38,038 nucleotides of DNA from Patescibacteria group bacterium AH-259-L07 (GTDB lineage Bacteria > Patescibacteriota > Patescibacteriia > UBA2591 > UBA6264). The position numbers and the translations under genes are program-made. The stretch spans positions 1 through 38,038 of the forward strand of contig JALLOP010000002.1 in NCBI GenBank assembly GCA_027718005.1. The letters are read 5' to 3'. The notes beneath the pieces were generated by a model. That model saw nothing but the letters and a program-made list of their open reading frames with translations, ran no database searches and was not told the DNA's origin. This document shows positions 21,676 through 32,000 of the stretch, piece by piece (the first letter of the stretch is position 1; each line of letters begins with the position of its first letter).

Positions 21676-22767
21676 ATGTATATGAACAAAAAAATCATTA
21701 CAACAGCTATTATTTTAGCTGTTCTCATTTCTTCGACGGCAGTGGTCTCTGCCGCCAAATTAGGAGGTCGGATAACTCCCGCAAGTCTGTGGAGGAAAAG
21801 CGGGTCGGCAATTCTTCCGACGGTCTCTACCTGGGAGCTTGGAAAGAGCACCAGCCGTCTTGCCAAAGGGTGGTTTACTGATGTGGACTCTACCTCAATG
21901 ACTATCGGGGGCGCGTCAGAGGGGCCCCTGACGATTGATGTAACGAATGCAGAGGCGTTATTGGTGCGCAAAGACGGCGATACGGGTGATGTGTTTACGG
22001 TTGATACCTCGGGATCAAAGGTAGGAATTGGAGGAAAACCAACAGACGGGGCTCTTCATATACTTACCGCTTCAGCAGGAGCGGTAACTGCCAATGTAAA
22101 TGACGATGATTTAGTTATTGAAAATAGCACTCACGCAGGATTATCTATTCTGACTCCCAATAATGTTTTTGGAACAATCGCTTTTGGCGATCCAGAAGAC
22201 AATGATATTGGTCGCATAGATTATGACCATACAAACGATAAAATGCGATTGATTGTTAATGCTTTAGCTCCTTTAATTATTGATAATTCTGGTAATGTCG
22301 GTATCGGGGTAAGTCCACTAAAAGAATTACATATTTATGATGCTACTGCGGCCAAGGCTCTCATTGAATCCGACCTTGATACTACCGGTAGCACAGCTGA
22401 GTTACTTTTTAAGGTTAATTCACTTGATACTGATTTTAGAATAAAAGCGGGCATTATTTTTGACAGACAGGCTTCCTTCGGGCGTGGAGATCTGCACTTT
22501 GCCGTTGATACTGTTGCTGATGAGGGGAATATTGCGGTATCCGATGCCAAGTTAACAATAAATAGTTCTGGCAACGCAACTTTTACTGGAAATGTAACTT
22601 CATCAGATACGGCCGATCTTGGATGGACAGTGCAGTCTGCGGCTAATCAAGCCTGCACGACAACTTGCACCTCTGCCGCTGTATTCGGATTTGATACCGG
22701 CGCTTCAAATATTGTAGGGCCGAGCGATGCAACAGCTGACGCTTGTGTTTGCGCGGGTTCATCATAA
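21676..22767 (+). CDS. Tail-fibre-like protein with a Sec signal peptide
   Basis: A 363-residue protein. Residues 1-27 form a clear signal peptide (KK, then a hydrophobic core IITTAIILAVLISSTAVV, then a VSA-A cleavage site). The rest is a repetitive beta structure with fibre-type motifs (KVGIGGKPTDGALHI, DNSGNVGIGVSPLKELHI, GRIDYDHTNDKMRL) seen in many tail fibres. The C-terminal 50 residues contain five Cys (for example ACTTTC and ACVCAG). A structural phage fibre normally has no signal peptide, so this one may be displayed on the host surface or be virion-bound by an unusual path. ATG 21676 is used; ATG 21682 is an alternative. Confidence 0.75.
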   Translation: MYMNKKIITTAIILAVLISSTAVVSAAKLGGRITPASLWRKSGSAILPTVSTWELGKSTSRLAKGWFTDVDSTSMTIGGASEGPLTIDVTNAEALLVRKDGDTGDVFTVDTSGSKVGIGGKPTDGALHILTASAGAVTANVNDDDLVIENSTHAGLSILTPNNVFGTIAFGDPEDNDIGRIDYDHTNDKMRLIVNALAPLIIDNSGNVGIGVSPLKELHIYDATAAKALIESDLDTTGSTAELLFKVNSLDTDFRIKAGIIFDRQASFGRGDLHFAVDTVADEGNIAVSDAKLTINSSGNATFTGNVTSSDTADLGWTVQSAANQACTTTCTSAAVFGFDTGASNIVGPSDATADACVCAGSS

Positions 22768-22787
22768 TAATTAAATAAATATTATTT

Positions 22788-22994
22788 ATGGAAAATTCAA
22801 AAAAGTATTCATTAAATTCTATTGATTGGAAAAAGATTGGAACTGGATTACTGATTGCCCTGGGCGGTGCTTTCGCCACTTATTTAGAGGAGCTTATTCC
22901 GAGCATTGATTTTCAGTCCTTTACTCCTTTGGTAGTCGCAATAAATAGTATTATTATAAATACTATTAGAAAATTTTTAACTGGACTAAAATAA
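22788..22994 (+). CDS. Holin-like small membrane protein
   Basis: A 68-residue protein. A hydrophobic helix (KIGTGLLIALGGAFATYL) near residues 16-33 and a second, milder one (FTPLVVAINSIIINTI) near 45-60 are separated by an acidic loop, with a basic C-terminus. Size and layout fit a two-helix holin. It is 20 bases after the fibre-like gene and 6 bases before another membrane protein gene. A second holin candidate lies at 34148-34375. Confidence 0.6.
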   Translation: MENSKKYSLNSIDWKKIGTGLLIALGGAFATYLEELIPSIDFQSFTPLVVAINSIIINTIRKFLTGLK

Positions 22995-23000
22995 ATCAAG

Positions 23001-23336
23001 ATGGATAAAAAAAGCATAGCCGCCGCCTTGTTGTTAGGCGCAGTTACTATTGGCGCTATAAATCTTAATATAAATATTGATTCTAAAAAGTTTTGGGAGA
23101 AAGCGATAAGAGGAGAGCTTTATACTACCTCTTTTAATCAGGAACAGTATAAGATTCTGAAGACAGACCTCATTGATCAAGTAAATCAAAAAAAGACTAT
23201 GACTTATCAGAGTTATAGTCTTTATTTACAAATGTTAAATAGAGAGATTAAGAAAAGCAGGGGATGGACAATCGGAAATGTGGATAATAAAAATTTGATT
23301 CCTAAGCTTAACTCTGAACTTGAGAAATCTCTGTAA
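23001..23336 (+). CDS. Membrane-anchored small protein
   Basis: A 111-residue protein with an N-terminal membrane anchor (SIAAALLLGAVTIGAINLN, residues 5-23) and a polar, helical exterior part. It follows the holin-like gene by 6 bases, and the topology (one N-terminal helix, soluble outside domain) resembles spanin- or lysis-accessory proteins. No known motif. Its 3' end overlaps the convergent HNH gene by 29 bases. Confidence 0.55.
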   Translation: MDKKSIAAALLLGAVTIGAINLNINIDSKKFWEKAIRGELYTTSFNQEQYKILKTDLIDQVNQKKTMTYQSYSLYLQMLNREIKKSRGWTIGNVDNKNLIPKLNSELEKSL

Positions 23337-23769
23337 GATTACTGACTAATTGGGGACTATTCTTTAAATTTTCATAATTCATATGTTCTGCTTGTGTATC
23401 AAATAAATATAAATTTTCAGGTAAGTTATTTTTCCTATCGCTATCAATATGATGTATTACTTCTTTAGATTCAAGAAATCTACCCAGCATACATTCAGTA
23501 GAATAACGATGTTCGTAAATATAATTATTTATAGCAGAGGGATGTTCAGGCATATTGAGTAAAATATATCCATTGCCAGTTTTTTTTCTTCCGCCTTTCC
23601 AGCTTGGATTATCTTCTCCAAATTTACGAACTCCATACATAGAATTTTTTTCTCCTTTTAATGATTCGCTTATCTTTCTTTTAGTTTCTTCAGAATGTTT
23701 AAAACCAGTTTTCGATTCACTCATCTTCTTTTTGGACTCTTCTGAATGTTTAAAACCTTTTTTGGGCAT
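23308..23769 (-). CDS. HNH homing endonuclease, minus strand
   Basis: A 153-residue protein opposing the surrounding genes. Two NUMOD3-like repeats (FKHSEESKKKMSESKTG and FKHSEETKRKISESLKG) are followed by the HNH part with EHRYSTE, VIHHIDSDRKNN and NLYLFDTQ. It is a paralogue of the genes at 15325-15762 and 27018-27605. TATAAT boxes occur upstream on its strand (23791-23786, 23802-23797), but no good -35 was found. Its 3' end overlaps the convergent membrane protein gene. Confidence 0.85.
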   Translation of the reverse strand: MPKKGFKHSEESKKKMSESKTGFKHSEETKRKISESLKGEKNSMYGVRKFGEDNPSWKGGRKKTGNGYILLNMPEHPSAINNYIYEHRYSTECMLGRFLESKEVIHHIDSDRKNNLPENLYLFDTQAEHMNYENLKNSPQLVSNLTEISQVQS

Positions 23770-23818
23770 ACAATTTAGTTTAAAAATTATATTCTAATTA
23801 TATCATATTTTAATACGA

Positions 23819-25525
23819 ATGGCAAGATTAGAACCAATTATAATTTCACAATTCAAAAATATTTCTCCCCGGGGATTCTTCTGGGTAGAAAGTTTTGCGG
23901 CGATAAACCAAGGCAATAAAAGCTTGATGGCCTTCAAAGGCGGATTTAGCAAACTTTCCCAGAAGGGGGATACTGGATTAACAAATCTTGATTTGGTCGA
24001 GGGGTTTACTTTACGCAGATTAAGCTCCACTGATTATCTCTACGCGATCGACGCAAACGGATTTATTTACCGGACAAACGCGATACAGACGTCATCGTGG
24101 GCTGAGCTGAGAAATCCTGTGCCGGTTTCCAGCCAGCATCCGGGCATAATGCCCTTTACCATTTCAGGTGTAGAGAATCTTATGTATACCACGGCACAAT
24201 TCTTGTGCAAGACGGCTGACGATGTGACATTTGTAGAGAACATTGATTTAGGAGCAAGTCAAGCGACGTGGTATAGAGGAATGTTTGAGCTGGGCGGGAC
24301 TCTTTATATCGGCAATGGCAACGATCTGGCTTCTTTTAGCAGGACAGGCGTGCTTGATACGGCAGTAAAGACATTTCCTGAAGATTATTACTTTCGGACC
24401 GGAGAGAGTAACGGAGATTATGCTCTTATCTCAGTTTTTAAAAACGGCAGAAGTTTGCTCTTGATGTGGGACGGAGTTCATAACTACACTAAAATTCATA
24501 AACGTGAGAATATCGTTCAGGCCATTGTGCCATATAAGAACGGGTGGATATTCTGGGAGGACGTAAAGGCCTATTTCACTGACGGTTATCGCATTTCAGA
24601 AGTATCCGGGGCGACATTACCGGGACTGGAAGATAAAATGCAGGATTTGAGCATTCACCCGGAGGCATTAAAGATAGTCGGGGACAATCTACTGGTTGGA
24701 GGCGGTTTTGCAGGTTATTTACAGGCAAAAAAGGGAGTATGGGCCTTTAATCTGAAAAGTCTCGATTGGAGGTTCTTTGCAGTCAGATCGTCAACAAATG
24801 ACTTTCAGTATCGCAATGTTACGATCGGCGCCTTATATTTCAATACGCTTTATTTTAATAATGTATTGGTCGGTTATATAACGGACTCTTTGATTTCTAA
24901 TCCCAATTTTATCGGACTAGTGTCATTAAATTCTCGGGCCGCCCCTCAGGGCATTTTGATCTTCCCTTTTGTGATACCTTCTAAAAGAATGAAGCTAAAA
25001 GAGCTGATTATTAATTGGATGCCTGACGTGGATGAGTTTGAGGCGAGTGGCAGTCCACAGCTTAATTTCACTTTACGGATCTCCGAGAATAAAGAAATAA
25101 TGCATCAGTATGGGGAGACAACTGTCGCGTCATCGGACAATCTAACGCTTGTTGTTGACGGGACCGTTGCGACCTTTAATCACGGGAAAGTAGGGGACGA
25201 GATAGTTATTTTATCAGGAATCAATGGAGGGCTAAGAAGGCATATTAAGTCAATCGCCAATCCGGGAGCGACAAATGAAACCTATACACTGGATTCAGCA
25301 ATGAATGGCAATACAGAAATCGGGATTCGCTTCAACATAATGCCATTTAAACTGATTCAAACAAAAAAGACATTGACTGATTACAAAGAAAACAAGGTAA
25401 AATTTAACTTAAATAATCTACGAGTCAGTAATAATCTGCTTGTTGAACTTGAAATTAGCCACACGCGATATCCTATAAGTATAACTTCAATCGTGATTGT
25501 TCCTTCTGAAGTTTTAACGGATTAG
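23819..25525 (+). CDS. Tail (beta-propeller) protein, gp10-like
   Basis: A 568-residue protein with repeated WD/propeller-like beta strands through residues of about 60-330 (for example DYLYAIDANGFIYRT, TLYIGNGNDLASF, NGWIFWEDVKAYF) and a beta-sandwich C-terminal part from about 350. This resembles podovirus tail hub or stabilisation proteins such as P22 gp10. It would plug or extend the short tail below the portal. There is no signal peptide. The ATG follows an AT-rich stretch without a ribosome-binding site. Confidence 0.65.
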   Translation: MARLEPIIISQFKNISPRGFFWVESFAAINQGNKSLMAFKGGFSKLSQKGDTGLTNLDLVEGFTLRRLSSTDYLYAIDANGFIYRTNAIQTSSWAELRNPVPVSSQHPGIMPFTISGVENLMYTTAQFLCKTADDVTFVENIDLGASQATWYRGMFELGGTLYIGNGNDLASFSRTGVLDTAVKTFPEDYYFRTGESNGDYALISVFKNGRSLLLMWDGVHNYTKIHKRENIVQAIVPYKNGWIFWEDVKAYFTDGYRISEVSGATLPGLEDKMQDLSIHPEALKIVGDNLLVGGGFAGYLQAKKGVWAFNLKSLDWRFFAVRSSTNDFQYRNVTIGALYFNTLYFNNVLVGYITDSLISNPNFIGLVSLNSRAAPQGILIFPFVIPSKRMKLKELIINWMPDVDEFEASGSPQLNFTLRISENKEIMHQYGETTVASSDNLTLVVDGTVATFNHGKVGDEIVILSGINGGLRRHIKSIANPGATNETYTLDSAMNGNTEIGIRFNIMPFKLIQTKKTLTDYKENKVKFNLNNLRVSNNLLVELEISHTRYPISITSIVIVPSEVLTD

Positions 25526-25530
25526 AATTA

Positions 25531-25640
25531 TGAGTTTTTTAGGTAAAAGTCATATTGAAAATATACAACCACTTTGCAAGAGCTGTAATTCTATAAAACA
25601 CGATAAAATAATTAATTATGACGAGATTTACAAAAGTTAA
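25531..25640 (+). pseudogene. Frameshifted C-terminal remnant of an HNH endonuclease
   Basis: Reading from ATG 25531 gives MSFLGKSHIE. One base later (from 25563) the frame continues IQPLCKSCNSIKHDK and ends at TAA 25638. Together these match the tail of an HNH endonuclease (HIENIQPLCKSCN type). A single missing A in the run at 25558-25562 would restore one frame. It is a decayed homing gene between two tail genes. The next gene starts inside it at 25618. Confidence 0.6.
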
Positions 25641-25797
25641 ACAATTAGAGGGGAATAATGTCGAGCTTACGGAATCAAAGCAACAGGTTTCGATTATTGA
25701 TTTAGCCGGACTGGAAGAAGAGGTTGCGAGGTTAAAAAAAGAATACGATGAGAAGCTGGCGATTTTAAAAGAAATTAAACAAAAATTGCCAAAATAA
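25618..25797 (+). CDS. Small coiled-coil protein
   Basis: A 59-residue protein. The C-terminal half is a charged helix (LEEEVARLKKEYDEKLAIL), the N-terminal half is polar. It ends one base before the next gene, so they are likely co-translated. The start lies within the HNH remnant, whose insertion may have moved this gene's original upstream region. Small coiled-coil proteins in this position can be tail assembly factors. No family recognised. Confidence 0.6.
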   Translation: MTRFTKVKQLEGNNVELTESKQQVSIIDLAGLEEEVARLKKEYDEKLAILKEIKQKLPK

Positions 25798-25798
25798 T

Positions 25799-26206
25799 AT
25801 GCCACACGAAGAAGAGCAAACAAAATCGGAAGAGGAACCATTTGGTGATTTAGATTTACCAAAGCATATCCACGAACATAAACTTATTGAAAAAATTCTG
25901 CCTCATTTTACCGAGGTGATGGGAGGATCGTGGAATGTAGGAACTATAAATACGTGGGAAGTGAAGGACATCAGTGCTTTTGTGCCGAAGGGGACTTTGT
26001 ATGCCGATATTCTGATAGATAACACGGTCTCCGCGCTTGTGGTCGCAGGGGTGAGGGAGGTCGGATCATCACTGGACAGATTTAGAAATTTAGCCGCAAG
26101 TCACGGCATTATGATAATGACGGTTAAGGTCAATGTTGATCTTAAAATAGAGCACTATGCAGGGGCGACGGCAGTCGATTTCTGGGTGGTTGGCTATTAC
26201 TTGTAA
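25799..26206 (+). CDS. Phage tail-region protein of unknown function
   Basis: A 135-residue protein. The acidic N-terminus (about 25 residues) is followed by a beta-rich body (GTLYADILIDNTVSALVVAG, MIMTVKVNVDLKIEHYAG). It lies between tail genes and probably contributes to the tail or neck. No family recognised. Confidence 0.6.
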   Translation: MPHEEEQTKSEEEPFGDLDLPKHIHEHKLIEKILPHFTEVMGGSWNVGTINTWEVKDISAFVPKGTLYADILIDNTVSALVVAGVREVGSSLDRFRNLAASHGIMIMTVKVNVDLKIEHYAGATAVDFWVVGYYL

Positions 26207-26290
26207 TCTACTACATCTTTTGCCTATACGCTCTCCCTAGGGCAACCTCGCAAGGGAAAATGGGCGTTAAAGGGCATATAACATAATAAT
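26207..26290 (+). other. Short spacer with hairpin potential
   Basis: The 84-base gap contains tccct (near 26241) able to pair with aggga (near 26261), with further flanking complementarity (cgctc with gggcg). There is no T run, so it is not a clear terminator. A processing or stability element is possible. Confidence 0.35.
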
Positions 26291-27007
26291 ATGAAAAAAC
26301 AGGCTACAATCGACGCGGTAAAGCTTAATAAACGTATTGATGATAATGACACTGAACTCACCTCAACTATTTTAGAGGGTTTTTATGACAATGGTCTTCT
26401 CGCCGTCTCTTCAGCGTTAAAAAAGATTGATGAGGGCTGGTTTATAAATTATGACACTACCAATGATATTGATATCCAAAGCGGTATTTCAAAATATCCC
26501 TTGCCGACAGGAACAGTGGAGATCAAGGCGATGGAGGCGGCTCTTGACGGATCCAACTTTAAGAAAGTGACTATCAAGTATGTCAGGGAGTTAAAGCAGT
26601 CTTTCAAAGAGGAATTAGATAATAGAGGAAGCGAATCAAGTCCTGTTATTGTCGTGGTCGGGACTGATTTTTATATAATACCTAAACCGACAAAGAACGT
26701 TACTGACGGAATTAAAGGGGTCTATATTATCGTTCCGTCGGTTATAACAACTAGTAGCACCCCAGCCATTCCTGATATTTTGCAGGAAGATATTATTCTT
26801 TTTATGGAATGGAGGGTTGACAAGGTGCAGTCAACAAAGTCAGAAGCCGTTGCTTCGTATAACATTTATACAGCTCAGCTTAAACAGCATTTGAGCGAGG
26901 TAAAGCCAAAGGTTGATGATTCCTCGTCTCATCAAATGTTTCACGATCTTCCTGATCTTGTCAACCTGAGTCGAGGAAAAGGTTCACGCGGCCGCCTCCA
27001 GTTTTAA
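26291..27007 (+). CDS. Head-to-tail adaptor-like protein
   Basis: A 238-residue protein with an N-terminal helical part, a central beta region (ISKYPLPTGTVEIKAMEAAL, then VVGTDFYIIPKPTKN) and a C-terminal helix. These features fit the gp4/gp6-like neck or adaptor proteins that connect portal and tail in podoviruses. Position in the tail module agrees. Confidence is moderate because no single diagnostic motif is present. Confidence 0.65.
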   Translation: MKKQATIDAVKLNKRIDDNDTELTSTILEGFYDNGLLAVSSALKKIDEGWFINYDTTNDIDIQSGISKYPLPTGTVEIKAMEAALDGSNFKKVTIKYVRELKQSFKEELDNRGSESSPVIVVVGTDFYIIPKPTKNVTDGIKGVYIIVPSVITTSSTPAIPDILQEDIILFMEWRVDKVQSTKSEAVASYNIYTAQLKQHLSEVKPKVDDSSSHQMFHDLPDLVNLSRGKGSRGRLQF

Positions 27008-27017
27008 CTTTTTGATT

Positions 27018-27605
27018 ATGGTAAAAGGATTCAAACATTCAGATGAAACGAAAGAAAAACTAAGAAAAGCAAATTTAGGGAAAAAACATACCGAAGCAAC
27101 AAAGAGAAAAATGAGTGAAGCCCGTAGAGGAGAAAGACATCCTATGTTTGGTAAAAAATTCTCTGAAGAACATATAAGAAATTTAAGTAATGCTCTAAAA
27201 GGAAGAAAATTATCAAAAGAACATATAAAAAATGTGAGTATAGCTCTTAAAGGACATAAGGTTTCAGATGAAACTAAAAGAAAAATAAGTATAGCCAATA
27301 AAGGGAAATATATAGGAGTAGAAAATCCACGATGGAGGGACGGAAAATATAAAAATAATGGTTATCGGTATTTTCGTATGCCCGAACATCCATTTATTAA
27401 TATAAAAGGTTATATTGCAGAACATAGATATATGGCTGAATGTCTGCTCGGTCGGTTTCTTGAAAAAATTGAAGTAATACACCACATAGATGAAAACAAA
27501 GAAAATAATTTACCCGAAAACCTTTATCTTTTTTCTTCTGAATCTGGACATAGGAGACATCATAATCTTAAAAATAAACTTCAACTTACATCAAATCTAA
27601 TTTAA
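27018..27605 (+). CDS. HNH homing endonuclease with four NUMOD3-like repeats
   Basis: A 195-residue protein read from ATG 27018. Four successive repeats of the FKHSDETKEKLRKANLG type fill the first 95 residues, then an HNH-type domain with EHRYMAE, VIHHIDENKENN and NLYLFSSES. It ends QLTSNLI, like its paralogues at 15325-15762 and 23308-23769. The NUMOD3 array would give long-site DNA recognition. It stands between the adaptor and internal virion genes and is more AT-rich than both. Confidence 0.9.
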   Translation: MVKGFKHSDETKEKLRKANLGKKHTEATKRKMSEARRGERHPMFGKKFSEEHIRNLSNALKGRKLSKEHIKNVSIALKGHKVSDETKRKISIANKGKYIGVENPRWRDGKYKNNGYRYFRMPEHPFINIKGYIAEHRYMAECLLGRFLEKIEVIHHIDENKENNLPENLYLFSSESGHRRHHNLKNKLQLTSNLI

Positions 27606-27609
27606 TAAT

Positions 27610-29076
27610 ATGCCACAACACGAAATACAACCGATAACAGAAATAGAACCGCTTGAAGAATTGCCATTTGAACAGCGGAAACCAATAGATCCCGAACAGA
27701 TTAAAACACTCTACCGGGCCTATTTAGGCGAGGAATATAACCCAGTTACCGCCGAAACTCCCGGCGGATGGGCTGATATTATAAGACATCACATAGAAAA
27801 GAGGACTCCGGAGGCGGAGTTGATCAGCTTTTTAGGCGCGCATCCTCAAACTATGGAGAGAAGAAAGAAGATCGGGACAATTCAGGCAGGGGCGGCCGCC
27901 GGTGCTTCCTCCGCTGACATCGCCGCATATCTGCAATCACTGAAAACACCTTTTAGTGAGGAGGAAGTTGTCAAAAGGTTGCGCGAGGAGCTTGGTGTTC
28001 TCCCACTGGAGAAAGCTGTGTTTGAGCCAGAAAAGACGGCCGAGCAGATTTATCTTGATATCTTTCAGGAAAGAATGAAGGACGAGTCAGTGGTTGCGGC
28101 CAAACAGGAGATCTCCAAAGTTGACAAGCAGATAGCTGATCGGCGCGAGGCACTATCAATAGAATTGAGAGAAATTGAAGATAATCCCTGGTTGACAGAG
28201 ACGGGCCGGTCAAAGCGTTTTAGAAAGAAACAAACCGAGGCAATGGAGGATATAAATAATTTTATCAACCAGAGAAAACAATTTGAAAGTGTTGTTGATT
28301 TTGCCCTGACAGAGGCGGAGCGTTCTGCCCAGCAACAGTCAGCAATTTATATGGGAGAGATAGGCAGATCAAAGGAGTATCTGGAGTATCTTCAAAAAAG
28401 GATTGGAGAGGAAGTGGGACGTGAAAGAGAGGGGTTTGAAGCTGAACGGTTACGAAGAGGAGTTGAATTTACTCCTGAAATTTGGAAGGAACAGGCGAGG
28501 CTGGCTGGAGAAGAAGAAAAGAGAAAACTTGAAAAAGAAGAGGGTAAAGAAAAGAGAGACCATATAAGAAAGTTACAACAAAAGTATCCTGATGTTGGTA
28601 TTTTAGAGACCGACACTCCGGAGATGATTGCAGGTAAGATCAAGAAATCAGGAGTATTCAGAAAGGAGATTTATATTAAGCCACCGAAGGAGGAAAGAAT
28701 AACTGATGGTTTAAGCGATAGAGACAGAGCAAAACAGTTTTTAACTGATAATCCTGACGCTTCTGACGATGAACTATTTAATGCTATTAGAGAGAATACT
28801 AAATTAAGCATTACTGATTCAAGGAGTTTAATTAAAACAAGAGAAAAGCCACAATTTTTAGATAGTGCTTATATTTATGGTCTTTATACAAGAGAAGAGT
28901 TAGAAAATAAGGTTAAAGATGCGGGATATAATAAATTATTATTAACAAGAGACCAAGAAATACAAAATTATATAAACGATTTAATGAATTATGTTAAACG
29001 ATATAGAGATGCAGGCTATTCAGATAAAGAGATTGAAGGCTGGTTAGATTCTATACACGAAGAAAAATTAAAATAA
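27610..29076 (+). CDS. Internal virion / ejection-type protein
   Basis: A 488-residue, highly charged helical protein with long coiled-coil stretches (about 150-320), no membrane segment and no enzyme motif seen. Position directly before the giant virion protein fits an internal core or ejection protein of a podovirus. From about residue 360 (base 28690) base composition becomes more AT-rich, with a change of style, so the C-terminal part may have been exchanged. Confidence 0.65.
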   Translation: MPQHEIQPITEIEPLEELPFEQRKPIDPEQIKTLYRAYLGEEYNPVTAETPGGWADIIRHHIEKRTPEAELISFLGAHPQTMERRKKIGTIQAGAAAGASSADIAAYLQSLKTPFSEEEVVKRLREELGVLPLEKAVFEPEKTAEQIYLDIFQERMKDESVVAAKQEISKVDKQIADRREALSIELREIEDNPWLTETGRSKRFRKKQTEAMEDINNFINQRKQFESVVDFALTEAERSAQQQSAIYMGEIGRSKEYLEYLQKRIGEEVGREREGFEAERLRRGVEFTPEIWKEQARLAGEEEKRKLEKEEGKEKRDHIRKLQQKYPDVGILETDTPEMIAGKIKKSGVFRKEIYIKPPKEERITDGLSDRDRAKQFLTDNPDASDDELFNAIRENTKLSITDSRSLIKTREKPQFLDSAYIYGLYTREELENKVKDAGYNKLLLTRDQEIQNYINDLMNYVKRYRDAGYSDKEIEGWLDSIHEEKLK

Positions 29077-29077
29077 T

Positions 29078-32000
29078 ATGGCTCTTGATTTATCTGCCTT
29101 TGGCATTAAAACTAAAGACCCTATTGAAGAAAAAGAACCAGAGATAGGTAAATTAAACCTATCCGCTTTTCAAATACCGCAATTTTTGGGTGGTGGAGAA
29201 TTTAGAGGACGATCAACCTTACAGCCCAGCGAATTAGAACCTTTTAAAACAGAAAGAGGTGGATTAGGAACTATTGAAAAACGAGAAATAAGAGGTGGCA
29301 CATTTTTAGAAACAGAAAAAGAAGTTGATCACATTATACCCCTTGCATTAGGAGGGACAGAAGATCCTCATAATTTACAGGCATTAAAAAACAAAAAAAC
29401 AATCACTCAAACCATTTTTGACGCTTTTACTGGCAAGAAAAGACTGCCAAGTGATTATAAACCAAAAAATCGGCAAGAAGGCAAAATGGTCGTAGAATGG
29501 AAAGCTATAAATAAATATGAAAGTGGTGAAATTAGCTTGGCAGAAGCTCGTGGTGCGGTGATAAATTGGGAAGACCCTGCTATATTTTTACACGAAGAAA
29601 GAGAAAAACTTAAACCCCCTATTGATATATTTGATTTATTTAAAAAAAAAGAAGAGCCAAGATTTGAAATTCCTATAACAGAAGAAGAAAAAAGGAGAGT
29701 AGTCAAACCATCGTTGCTTCCTGAACCATCAATTTGGAAAGGTAATTTACCAGAATTTGTTAAACATAGTTTTAAAAAACAATTACAAAAAGAGAGAATA
29801 TATAGTTGGTTCATTAAAACACAACCAGAAAGAAATAGAGAAATACAAACATTTGCACCTTTGATATTTACCTATGAAGGAAGGAATAAATTAGTTGAAC
29901 AAGGTAAAATTACTCCAGAAGAGGCAGAGATATATTCTGTAATTCCAGAGTATCTTCCAGTTTTTACTGGTATGAGACAAATGGGAGTTAAAGAATTAAC
30001 AAAAATGATTGGAAAAGCCTCTGAATATAAAAGTGGACAGCAATTTGCTGAAGCAATCGCTAAAAAATTTGGCACGAATGTTACTGAAGTCAATAAGGGG
30101 TTTGCTAAATTCGGTATGCCAAATGCTCAAAAATTATGGGAATTTGCTACTGGCAGAACAACGGCTTTGACAATACCTAAAAGGCCAATTCCGGGCATTA
30201 AAGGAAAACCGCCAATTATAACTCCGCCTCCTGCTCCTGTGAAACCAGTCTTACCTGTTTTACCAAAAATTCCTGTTAAACCAGTTTCTAAAATTACCGA
30301 AAAAGTTAAGATACCAACAATTCCGTCAGTTGGGGTTAAACCAGAAGTAAAACCAGTTGTTCCAGAAGAAGTTAGACCATTGCCTAAAGATATCAAAAGA
30401 GTGGAGCCGGAAGTAAGGGTTACAGAGAGAGAATTAAGAGAGGTTATTTCTAAAGAGCTTAGACCATTGGCAGAGGAAGTAAAAAAGTTTAAGAGTCCTG
30501 AAGAATTTATTAAAAAATTAAAGTCTATTGATGATGAATTGGTAAGATTGCGTTCAACAATACCGACGATTGAAAAAAGAATCCAGAAACTTCCAAAAGA
30601 AGATAGATTTTTAGCTGAAGTTGTAGCAGGAGAAAAATTACAGCCAGACATTATAAGGGCTTTTACTGAGAAATTTGACGTTGGAGAGGATGCCTTGAGG
30701 AGGTTTTTTAATCTTGCCAAAGTAATAGAATTTAAACCAAAAGTTAAGCCAATTCTTAAAGGATTAGAACCTCTTGCTAAAGAGGCGAGGAAGTTTAAGA
30801 GTTCAGAGGAGTTTGTAGATTTTATTGAAAAAAGTATTGTAAAAAGAAAAATTGAAGTTCCTGTTGGAATGAAAGGAATCCCTGAAGTAGAGAGAGAAAT
30901 AAATAGATTACAAAATATAATTCGTAAAAATTTTGTTGTAGATGCTAAACTTTCTAAATCTCAACTCACCGACTTCTATAATCAAGCAGTAAAAGAAGTT
31001 AAGCCTATTGTTAAAGCTAAAACCAAAGTAAAACCCAAATTAAAGCCAGAAAAAGTCCCAATAAAAGCAGTAAGCGATTTTAAAAATTTTATAAACCTCA
31101 AGAAAATCAAAACAAAAGACATTCCATATAAAGAGATGGACATTGCTGAAAGAACGACGCCAAAAGGTAATAAACTCCCAGCAATAAGAAAAACAGGATT
31201 TTTTGCCACTAAAGATATAGAAGATGCTTTTGTAAGAGATGTTTATAATCAAACACTTCCACCGCATTTAATGGCGTTAAAACAAGATGGATATAAATTG
31301 GGTGGTAAATTTGGAGTTATTTTTAGAAGAATATGGAAACCAACTGAAAAAGCTATTAGAAATGAAAAAGAATTTATATCTTCGCACAGCAAATTGATAA
31401 GACAGTTAGGGAAAAAACATCATATCAAGCCCTCTGAAAAAAACTTAAAACATTTATCAGATGTCATAGAGGGCAAAGTTAAAGCTACCCCAAAAGAAGA
31501 AGCATATCTCAAGGAATTAAGAACAGTATTAGATGATTTAAGAAATCAAGCCAATGCGGTAAGAAGGATAATGGGTAAAAAAGAAATTGGCTATATAGAA
31601 AATTATATCCCTCATATACAAAAAACAGCCTTGTGGAGTGAATTATTGTCTAATAGGGCTACAATATCAGATAATTTAGATTTTATTATTCCCAATCAAG
31701 CTAAAAATCCTTTTGCCTATAAAAGAATGTTTGAATTATTGCCTGATGCAGAAAGAAATTTATATATTCTTTTAGATAGATATATCAGGGCAATATCTAA
31801 AGACATTTATCTTGCGCCTGCCATTGAAAATATAAAAGTATATAATAGTGTTTTAAAAAATAGAGAATTGACAAATGCCTCCAGATATTGGGATGAATAT
31901 ATAAGAACAGGATTGATTGGGAAACAACATAAACTTGATTTATCATTAAGCATAGGATTAAAAGGAAGAAAAGTATTGCAAAAATGGAATAACATGGTTA

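Noticed and set aside
21676..22767. Diversity-generating retroelement acting on the fibre-like gene
   Set aside because: No reverse transcriptase gene and no template repeat were seen in the window.
30127..30720. 197-codon minus-strand ORF inside the giant virion gene
   Set aside because: It is the mirror of a Pro/Val/Lys-rich low-complexity region and has no start signals; the plus-strand frame is clearly coding.
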